Positions 1 to 4,884 of a stretch of 7,798 nt of DNA are shown here, in pieces (the first letter of the stretch is position 1; each line of letters starts with the position of its first letter). The notes below the pieces were generated by a model. The model had not been told where the DNA came from. It saw only the letters and a list, made by a program, of their open reading frames with translations, and did not search any database. The position numbers and the translations under genes were made by a program. Source of the stretch: JAPLJQ01 sp037143735 (lineage in GTDB: Bacteria > Desulfobacterota > Syntrophia > Syntrophales > UBA2185); contig JBAWYD010000102.1 in NCBI GenBank assembly GCA_037143735.1, positions 1 to 7,798 on the forward strand. Reading direction: 5' to 3'.

Positions 1-109
1 ACCTGTCGTGTCGTCATCTGCAATCCTCTTCATAATCATTATATTTTCGGCCATTATCCTTTAATCGCGCTCTGTTGTCAATGACCGCTTCGGTGCTTGG
101 AGATTCCCC

Positions 110-138
110 TTGCTTTCATGTATCCCAAAAGATACAAT
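110..138 (+). promoter_or_regulatory. Promoter of the antitoxin gene
   Basis: A -35 box TTGCTT (110-115) and a -10 box TACAAT (133-138) are separated by exactly 17 bases, close to the sigma70 consensus. Transcription would start near 145, giving a very short leader before the TAGGAG ribosome-binding site (151-156) and the ATG at 163. An inverted repeat covers most of the spacer and four bases of the -10 box, so binding there would block RNA polymerase. In two-gene modules of this family the promoter normally precedes the toxin; here it serves the antitoxin directly. Bases 1-109 show no recognisable gene or toxin remnant. Confidence 0.6.
119..136. promoter_or_regulatory. Inverted-repeat operator overlapping the -10 box
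   Basis: TGTATC (119-124) and GATACA (131-136) are perfect reverse complements across a 6-base spacer. The site lies between the -35 and -10 boxes and runs into the -10. Antitoxins with a helix-turn-helix commonly repress their own promoter through such palindromes. Autoregulation is inferred from position and symmetry only. Confidence 0.5.
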
Positions 139-162
139 TCATCCGAATTATAGGAGACTATC

Positions 163-456
163 ATGACAAAGACTAAAATCCGCCCTTGGGATGTTGCAGA
201 ACATTTGGAAACCGCAGAGGATATGGCCGCTTATCTGGAAGCTGCACTCGAAGAAGGCGACCGCGCGCTGGTGGCGGCAGCTATGGGGGATATCGCACGC
301 GCGAAGGGAATAACGCAAATCGCTCGCGAAACAGGTCTCGGACGCGAGAGCCTTTACAAGGCGTTATAACCCGAAGGCAATCCGGAGTTCGCTACGGTAC
401 TTAAAGTCGTGCGGGCGCTCGGATTACGTCTTCACGCAACCGCGGTCCAGTCATAG
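163..456 (+). pseudogene. Solitary HigA-like addiction-module antitoxin, nonsense-interrupted
   Basis: The reading frame is that of the small DNA-binding 'addiction module antidote' family (COG3636/HigA-like), which neutralises a RelE/HigB-type toxin and represses its own operon. The start ATG is preceded by TAGGAG at 7 bases. Residues 1-40 are the acidic N-terminal part (DVAEHLETAEDMAAYLEAAL); residues 41-68 carry a helix-turn-helix with TQIARETGL and recognition helix RESLYKAL. A TAA at 367-369 ends translation after 68 residues. The same frame then continues without another stop to TAG at 454-456 and encodes a family-typical tail (PEGNPEFATVLKVVRALGL), for a total of 97 codons, the usual family length. 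The family usually has Ser at the stop position, so a TCA-to-TAA change is the simplest explanation. The product is either a truncated 68-residue protein that keeps most of the DNA-binding domain, or a recent pseudogene. A sequencing error is possible. No toxin gene is adjacent. Confidence 0.75.
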
Positions 457-466
457 ACTTTATGCC

Positions 467-549
467 GTTATCCGCTTCCCCGCCCTCGAACTTCAACAGC
501 TCCCCAGGATTGCCTGCGTACCTTCAATCTTCGAGGATAAAACGGCTTC
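467..549 (-). pseudogene. Fic-family N-terminal domain fragment, frameshifted
   Basis: Read on the minus strand, 549-502 encodes EAVLSSKIEGTQAILG, which matches the highly characteristic EAVxSSxIEGTQ signature of the Fic/DOC N-terminal domain; this helix contributes to self-inhibition of AMP-transferring Fic enzymes. The frame then stops at 495-493. Moving one base restores ELLKFEGGEADN (502-467), the expected continuation of this domain. A one-base loss in the G run (CCCC on the plus strand, 502-505) explains both observations. The Fic catalytic motif HxFxxGNGR is absent, so this is a relic of under 30 codons with no enzymatic activity. Its 5' side is joined directly to a helicase fragment in the same frame. 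Confidence 0.6.
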
Positions 550-579
550 CTGGGTCTCGCCGCCTTCCGGCGTCATCCG

Positions 580-717
580 TTCCAGTGCCTTGCCCGCCAC
601 CTCCAGCAGGGAGGAGCTAAAGAACCCGGCAATCCGGTCGTACCGGCGGGCGCCCTGCAACTGGGTTGCCAGGAAATCCTTCAGTGGACCACGACGTGAG
701 GAGTAGCGATGGATCAT
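580..717 (-). pseudogene. 5' fragment of a phospholipase-D-type helicase (left copy)
   Basis: About 46 residues, starting MIHRYSSRRGPLKDF and continuing through GARRYDRIAGFFSSS and LLEVAGKALE. This is the typical N-terminus of the large defence helicases that begin with a phospholipase-D-like domain and carry SNF2-type helicase domains further on. Those proteins run to roughly a thousand residues, so almost everything is missing. The homologous stretch stops near 580 and the frame runs on through about 10 unassigned residues into a Fic fragment, ending at 493. The first 15 residues are identical to the stub at 4840-4884 next to the DUF1156 gene. Family assignment rests on memory of the conserved N-terminal motif; the truncation is plain. 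Confidence 0.6.
673..717 (-). repeat. Imperfect direct repeat, left copy
   Basis: This 45-base segment matches 4840-4884 at 40 positions in the same orientation, including a perfect 20-base run (698-717). It is the first 15 codons of the helicase gene. The five differences (codons 7, 8, 11, 12 and 15) are all synonymous. The two copies diverge completely from codon 16 onward. Confidence 0.85.
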
Positions 718-773
718 CCGTTGTCACCGTTCCAAAAGTCAGATGGTGGAAACTGCCTATATCTACATATCAT

Positions 774-786
774 CACAATTATTGTG
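774..786. repeat. Perfect 13-base palindrome CACAAT-T-ATTGTG
   Basis: Six-base arms CACAAT and ATTGTG surround a single T. It could be a protein-binding site, but no promoter or gene start is near it on either strand, so no function is assigned. Confidence 0.4.
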
Positions 787-862
787 GAAATAACATCATT
801 GATAACAGATTGAAATCATGTATCTTCATCAAGTTCAACAATTTGTGGTAGGAGGAATTATA

Positions 863-897
863 ATAGTAAAGGGCCCCTGATTCTCTCTCTTTACTAT
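863..897 (-). terminator. Inverted repeat downstream of the methyltransferase gene; possible weak terminator
   Basis: ATAGTAAAG (863-871) and CTTTACTAT (889-897) form a perfect 9-base stem around a 17-base loop. It starts about 40 bases after the stop codon of the two-gene operon, the right place for a terminator. The stem is AT-rich and followed on the minus strand by TATAATT rather than a clean T run, so intrinsic termination would be weak. Confidence 0.3.
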
Positions 898-934
898 ACG
901 TTATCCTCTGTCTATTCGAAATTCTTAATTCTTT

Positions 935-2152
935 TCAATCAGCACGAAACTCTAAAATGACCTCTTCTCTCATGCGACCCTGCATCTTGCCTCCAGCCCT
1001 CTCGGATTCGGGAGGGGGCAAATACCGCCGCTTTGTTTCAATTGGACGTGTATTGCGCGAAACGAGGGAAAGGCCGTTGCTATTGGCAAGTCGAATCAAG
1101 GCCTCCGAGTTTTTGATAAAAACGCCGCGAATGGCGGAATCGCCCACAACGAAGACAGCGCACCCCTGGCGTTTCAGAACCCGCGCGCATTCCTTCATCA
1201 CGTTACCCATATCCCTGACATAACGCCGAACCATACCTAGGCGCCGATTGTCAAGCGATTCGAGATCGACCATGGCTTTCATCGTTGCCTGAATTGCTTC
1301 ATTTGAAGTGGACTCTTTCGAAACTTCAGTACCGATGTTGCCGGACCGAATCGCGCGAATCTCGGATATGTTTTGCCCCATCCACACGAGGGACAGCTTG
1401 TGCCCACGAAGGTAATCGATGGCGTTCAGATAGGGCGGAGATGTAATCACCATGTCCACACTTGCAGACTCTACCGGCAATGCCCTGGCGTCGCCATGCC
1501 GAATGTCAGCGGACGGAGCCGTATTTGCATTGACCGAAAAAGGACAATTAGAGGCCACCGTTGAGACAGCCTTGAGAAAGGCGTCAAATGGTTTCACCGG
1601 AGCGACATCATAGACTTTATGCGGACGGCTATGTGAAACATCCATTGCAAGGGAAGTGCCGGAAGTTTTGGTGATAATCATTCGCGAGAACGCGCACCAA
1701 AGAAAAGTTCTCTCAGTTTGCGATCGAACATTTGATATGCATGTTGCCAAGGCGCTCAGTTCGCGTCGGTTTCCCGGATCAAACCAGAAGTCAATAAATC
1801 GACGAGTCTCATCGTCTGTGTTTTTCGGATACAATTTCTCTGAAGTCAATCTTTTGCTCAGGGTCCTTGCCCGTTCCAAAACAAGCTGTGCCTGTACCTT
1901 TAGAGTTTCCGGTTCAACATCGGAGCACCACGCACGCGCAATGAGAAGTGCAAGTGGGTCCGTATCACAGCCAATGGCACGGTGTCCTCTCAACCTTGCG
2001 CAGACCAACGTTGTTCCCGAACCGGACATAGGGTCGAGAATATTCAAAGAATCACCTTTCTTGGGAAGCGCGTCCCAAACAATCGAAGGCGCCATCCGAG
2101 CCGGAAACGGATGAACAGGACGAATATGAGCTTTTTGTGTTGCTGAAATCAT
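935..2152 (-). CDS. Site-specific amino-DNA methyltransferase (N4-cytosine or N6-adenine)
   Basis: A 405-residue protein that should transfer methyl from S-adenosylmethionine to an exocyclic amino group in DNA, probably protecting host sites from the coupled nuclease. HPFPARM (residues 14-20) is the N-terminal motif X region. DPMSGSGTT (40-48) is the SAM-binding motif I, followed by the acidic DTDPLA (63-68). The catalytic motif IV is SPPY (238-241), followed by LNAIDYLRGH; VFVVGDS (333-339) is a later core strand. SPPY leans towards N4-cytosine but does not exclude N6-adenine. About 170 residues between motifs I and IV are long for a simple enzyme and may hold the target-recognition region, which would explain the absence of a separate specificity gene. 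The ATG at 2152 is preferred over an in-frame ATG at 2302: it overlaps the upstream stop as ATGA, begins the recognisable family sequence, and avoids 50 Arg-rich residues lying inside the upstream gene. A purine-rich GAGGAAAG lies upstream within that gene. Confidence 0.85.
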   Translation of the reverse strand: MISATQKAHIRPVHPFPARMAPSIVWDALPKKGDSLNILDPMSGSGTTLVCARLRGHRAIGCDTDPLALLIARAWCSDVEPETLKVQAQLVLERARTLSKRLTSEKLYPKNTDDETRRFIDFWFDPGNRRELSALATCISNVRSQTERTFLWCAFSRMIITKTSGTSLAMDVSHSRPHKVYDVAPVKPFDAFLKAVSTVASNCPFSVNANTAPSADIRHGDARALPVESASVDMVITSPPYLNAIDYLRGHKLSLVWMGQNISEIRAIRSGNIGTEVSKESTSNEAIQATMKAMVDLESLDNRRLGMVRRYVRDMGNVMKECARVLKRQGCAVFVVGDSAIRGVFIKNSEALIRLANSNGLSLVSRNTRPIETKRRYLPPPESERAGGKMQGRMREEVILEFRAD

Positions 2153-4704
2153 ATATGAATCGTTCTTCTTTCCTCTTCGGGGTACTCGCCAACTGCGGCC
2201 CTGATATCTTCCAGGATCAAGTCTGGTCGCCGATCGATTTCTACCGTATTTTCGCGAGCGAAGACAACGTCGCGTGCCATGACCTGCATAGCTTTGCAGC
2301 ACTCAATTAGGTCCTGCTTGCTCATCCTTACCGGCGGTGTACGATGTCGGAGTTCTGTGATTACCGCAGCATATTCCACCGCTTCATTAGGCTGCTCTTC
2401 AGCTAAGTGCCAGATGGTCTCCAAAATCTCTAAGTATGGCCAACTCTTAGGTGTCTCAGCCGCAAGGTTATCAACCCACTCCTTGCTTTGCTCCGGCGTC
2501 ACGCAGTTCTTAAAGAGATCGCGAAGACGGCTGAGGCCTCCAACGCGTTTCGCTGAAGCAATCCGAATTAACCTCGCCAAGTCATCAATATGCATCAGCG
2601 TTACAGTTTTACCTGTATTTCTCTTATGAGTGTTGATCTCACGTCCTGAAGCGGAATCTTCGCCGGTGGAGGTGGCAAAGCCATTGCCGATCACTAAATG
2701 GTGGTCGCAATTGTAATCCTGCATGTGCCTGGCGATTCCTGACACATTCAAGCGGTGAGCAGATACAGACTGACCGCTTTTCGCCTCAAGGCCAACTTTG
2801 TATCGTTGGACAGTGCCGTCTTCCGCTGCTGCCAAATGAGCCTCAGCAGTGCCATCTGGTTTACCGCTCCCACCAATTCGAATCACATTGGCAAATCCCA
2901 TTGCCTCAAAAGCGGCACGCATTTCCTCTTCCAGTTTATTTTCATCATCCCGGGCTTCGGTAAGGGCAAGGGCGATCATTCCGGCTGTCCGACGTGCGGA
3001 CGATCTGACGAACTGTCTCAGCAATTCATCGCGTCTGCCAATCACGTCGCGAATCACACTTTCGTCCAAACCCATATGATAGAAGTGAGCCTCCATGAGG
3101 ACTTCGGACATCACAAGCATTTCGAAAGGAAGATTCCGCCGGGGATCGGTGAAGAGCTCTTGAAACGCAGCAACAAACGGATGGGAAGAATTGATAAGCA
3201 ACTTACCTTGCTGTACGTCAAAGATCGCCAAACCATCCTTTGAATCCAGAGCGCTTAATTCCGTGGAGCGAAGTAAACCGTCCGCTCCCTCTGCTTGTTG
3301 CTTCAACTCCTCCAAAAACTCAGTCTGTGCTATAGCGGAGAGTCCGGAAGGAAAACGCAGATAGAAAGGTGTAGCCCTCTTCTCCGCAACCATTTGAGCA
3401 AGTGCCAGCAATGGCTTCCGGGTCATGCTTCCCGGTGCAGAGGAGATGCGCGCAGAAATCAGGGCCGCAGGAGTCTGCGACCTATCATGTTCAACGAGTT
3501 TGTTGCGTGCAAGATTGAATCCGGCACGGAGAAAGTTCTGCGCCGCTTTGTAAAGATCGCCTTGTTGGAAGGATTCTCGGGAAGACCTTAGCGCAGCGTC
3601 CAAACTGTCAATATGGACAACCATTCTGAACCTTGAAAAGGTACCATGTCGAAGTAGATTACGTTCGATACCAAAACCCAGATCGTCTACATTCACCTGT
3701 CGTTCATGCACATAAACGAAAAAACCGTTGCTCTGTCCGAATTTCTCCTTTCCCGCGTCAAGTTCATCCTTGAATATCTCGATGTATCCCGTGATTCGTC
3801 CCAGTAATTCGTCGTGATACACGCCATATCTATGGACTGAATTTTTGGACTCGCTTGTTTCCTCCCGTGCCATAAGACGTCCAGGACAAGGCTGTGGCAT
3901 CTGAACGACATCTTTGCCTATTACCAGTTTCGCTAAAGGCTCATCCGTCTCTGGCGGTGTAATGGGATCACCATCCAAAAATAGCCGAAAGTCACCGCGC
4001 TGGGGCATGGCTGTTTGCAAAACCCATTTGAGACGACCAATACTTATCTTCTTTCCCATTTCCTTGAGCCCGGACATAATGGCAACAGTCCAGGATGGAC
4101 GCGCATTTTTACCAAACAGGCGTAGAGCTTGATATCCTTCCTTTGTTCCACCTGTCCATGGCCGCACTGCATCCATTGCTTCTTCTTCAGTGAGCGTTCT
4201 TAGTGGTATTCGGATAGTCTGTTCATTGAAAACTCCCTCGGGGGCAGCCGAGGCGCTGCCTGCTAGTCTTGAATAGTCCATTGTGACGGCGTTAAAAGTG
4301 TCACCGGACTTGCTGATGTGCGTGAGTTTTGAAGCCAATACATATGTTGACAACTTGCCAATACCAAATTTTCCAATTGGCTTTCGCCTGGAAGAACCAT
4401 TTTCCCGCCGCCTTGTGCTTTCGCCAATGATCCAATGCTTCTTGAAACCTCCACTATTCATTCCCTCTCCGTCGTCAATGACGACAATAGTTGCGTCTGC
4501 ATCACGCAGGTCTGAGGAAAGGATGATGTGGACGTTTTCCGCGCCAGCATCAAATGAATTGGAGACGAGTTCTTCCACAGCCTTATTTGGGCTGGAATAC
4601 AGGCCTTCGGAAAATAGTTGAATGATCCGATGACTGATCTTGACATCGATCTGATCAGTTGCGTTCCCAGCCATCTCGAATAAATCTCTATTTAATGAAT
4701 TCAT
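2149..4704 (-). CDS. HSP90/MutL-like GHKL ATPase fused to a probable PD-(D/E)XK nuclease
   Basis: An 851-residue protein, probably the restriction effector of the two-gene cassette. The N-terminal ATPase shows all Bergerat-fold motifs: EELVSNSFDA (44-53; catalytic Glu45, Mg-binding Asn49, Asp52), IDDGEGM (76-82) and GKFGIGK (111-117). A middle region follows with GFFVYVHERQV (327-337) and an HSP90-like SRESF (374-378). Around 590-710 a nuclease-like fold is suggested by an acidic helix (LEEEMRAAFEAMGF), GSGKPDG (612-618) with Asp617, and GLEAKSG (638-644) giving Glu640-x-Lys642. This is the D...ExK pattern of PD-(D/E)XK enzymes, close to Mrr-type. The last 120 or so residues are unassigned. 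GHKL ATPases of MutL/MORC type are known in restriction-modification loci, so ATP-gated DNA cleavage is the natural inference. The ATG at 4704 has AAGGG 11 bases upstream; an ATG at codon 11 is an alternative start. The stop overlaps the methyltransferase start by four bases. The nuclease assignment is from motifs only. Confidence 0.8.
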   Translation of the reverse strand: MNSLNRDLFEMAGNATDQIDVKISHRIIQLFSEGLYSSPNKAVEELVSNSFDAGAENVHIILSSDLRDADATIVVIDDGEGMNSGGFKKHWIIGESTRRRENGSSRRKPIGKFGIGKLSTYVLASKLTHISKSGDTFNAVTMDYSRLAGSASAAPEGVFNEQTIRIPLRTLTEEEAMDAVRPWTGGTKEGYQALRLFGKNARPSWTVAIMSGLKEMGKKISIGRLKWVLQTAMPQRGDFRLFLDGDPITPPETDEPLAKLVIGKDVVQMPQPCPGRLMAREETSESKNSVHRYGVYHDELLGRITGYIEIFKDELDAGKEKFGQSNGFFVYVHERQVNVDDLGFGIERNLLRHGTFSRFRMVVHIDSLDAALRSSRESFQQGDLYKAAQNFLRAGFNLARNKLVEHDRSQTPAALISARISSAPGSMTRKPLLALAQMVAEKRATPFYLRFPSGLSAIAQTEFLEELKQQAEGADGLLRSTELSALDSKDGLAIFDVQQGKLLINSSHPFVAAFQELFTDPRRNLPFEMLVMSEVLMEAHFYHMGLDESVIRDVIGRRDELLRQFVRSSARRTAGMIALALTEARDDENKLEEEMRAAFEAMGFANVIRIGGSGKPDGTAEAHLAAAEDGTVQRYKVGLEAKSGQSVSAHRLNVSGIARHMQDYNCDHHLVIGNGFATSTGEDSASGREINTHKRNTGKTVTLMHIDDLARLIRIASAKRVGGLSRLRDLFKNCVTPEQSKEWVDNLAAETPKSWPYLEILETIWHLAEEQPNEAVEYAAVITELRHRTPPVRMSKQDLIECCKAMQVMARDVVFARENTVEIDRRPDLILEDIRAAVGEYPEEERRTIHI

Positions 4705-4715
4705 TGTTGTTATAA

Positions 4716-4730
4716 CCCTTGCTCATTATA
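4716..4730 (-). promoter_or_regulatory. Candidate -10 box and ribosome-binding site of the cassette operon
   Basis: On the minus strand a consensus TATAAT occupies 4730-4725, and AAGGG (4720-4716) lies 11 bases before the ATG at 4704. No good -35 box sits at 16-18 bases, and transcription from this -10 would start inside the AAGGG, so it is doubtful as the main promoter. The two-gene operon needs its own promoter somewhere in 4705-4839 unless it is read through from the DUF1156 gene. Confidence 0.25.
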
Positions 4731-4759
4731 AATGATGGTTCGCCGCCCCACTTACCTTG

Positions 4760-4790
4760 ATGATTTCGATGTGAAACCTACATCAATCAT
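4760..4790. repeat. Imperfect inverted repeat upstream of the ATPase-nuclease gene
   Basis: ATGATT (4760-4765) pairs with AATCAT (4785-4790), and GATGT (4768-4772) pairs with ACATC (4780-4784). This gives an 11-pair stem with a two-base bulge (TC) and a seven-base loop. It lies 56 bases upstream of the ATPase start codon in AT-rich sequence. No T run follows on the minus strand, so an operator is more likely than a terminator. Function is unproven. Confidence 0.4.
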
Positions 4791-4812
4791 GTTGATATGT
4801 CTATTATTTCTT

Positions 4813-4884
4813 TCAGGAAGAAAACTCGCTCATTACACCAAAATCCTTCAACGGACCACGGCGGGAGGAGTAGCGATGGATCAT
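4813..4884 (-). pseudogene. 5' stub of the phospholipase-D-type helicase (right copy)
   Basis: Immediately behind the DUF1156 gene, and overlapping its stop as ATGA (4884-4881), a frame opens with MIHRYSSRRGPLKDF. It then reads eight unrelated residues (GVMSEFSS) and stops at 4815-4813. The first 15 residues equal those of the fragment at 580-717. The four-base overlap shows that the helicase was the second gene of the DUF1156 operon. The rest of the gene is replaced by the cassette, so no functional helicase can come from here. A 23-residue peptide might still be translated by coupling, but a role is unlikely. Confidence 0.7.
4840..4884 (-). repeat. Imperfect direct repeat, right copy
   Basis: Partner of 673-717: 40 of 45 positions agree in the same orientation, with all five differences silent in the shared helicase reading frame. 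It marks the edge where the DUF1156 operon gives way to the AT-rich start of the inserted cassette. Confidence 0.85.

Larger units (their letters stand above)
718..934. other. AT-rich non-coding stretch
   Basis: No convincing gene lies between the helicase fragment and the methyltransferase stop codon. The stretch is clearly more AT-rich than either side and holds a short palindrome (774-786) and a longer inverted repeat (863-897). The bases just beyond 717 weakly resemble the equivalent bases beyond 4884, including a GGATGA arrangement that echoes the stop/start overlap there. Confidence 0.6.
718..4839 (-). mobile_element. Putative inserted defence cassette (ATPase-nuclease plus methyltransferase)
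   Basis: The segment lies between two copies of the same helicase 5' end (673-717 and 4840-4884) and interrupts the operon that starts with the DUF1156 gene. It holds exactly two coupled minus-strand genes, flanked by AT-rich non-coding stretches (718-934 and 4705-4839). No integrase, transposase or terminal inverted repeat is visible. The flanking copies differ at synonymous sites, so they are not a simple target-site duplication. Exchange by homologous recombination between related defence operons is the preferred inference. The boundaries are the repeat edges, not mapped ends. Confidence 0.4.

Noticed and set aside
186..404. A 72-codon frame overlapping the antitoxin
   Set aside because: It is a plus-strand frame shifted against the antitoxin, Arg/Gly-rich, without its own start context.
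451..465. A 15-base exact match to 1608-1622 (around ATAGACTTTATGC)
   Set aside because: One 15-base match is not remarkable in a window this size, the surroundings differ, and at 1608-1622 it is ordinary coding sequence (HKVYD).
2153..2302. Upstream in-frame ATG extending the methyltransferase by 50 residues
   Set aside because: The extension lies wholly inside the ATPase-nuclease gene, is Arg-rich without family similarity, and the ATGA-overlapping start at 2152 gives the expected N-terminus.
1656..3591. Several plus-strand open frames of 60-160 codons
   Set aside because: All lie opposite the two minus-strand genes with clear catalytic motifs; none shows a family signature or a convincing ribosome-binding site.
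673..4884. Transposon with target-site duplication
   Set aside because: The flanking copies differ at five synonymous sites, and no transposase, integrase or terminal inverted repeat is visible.
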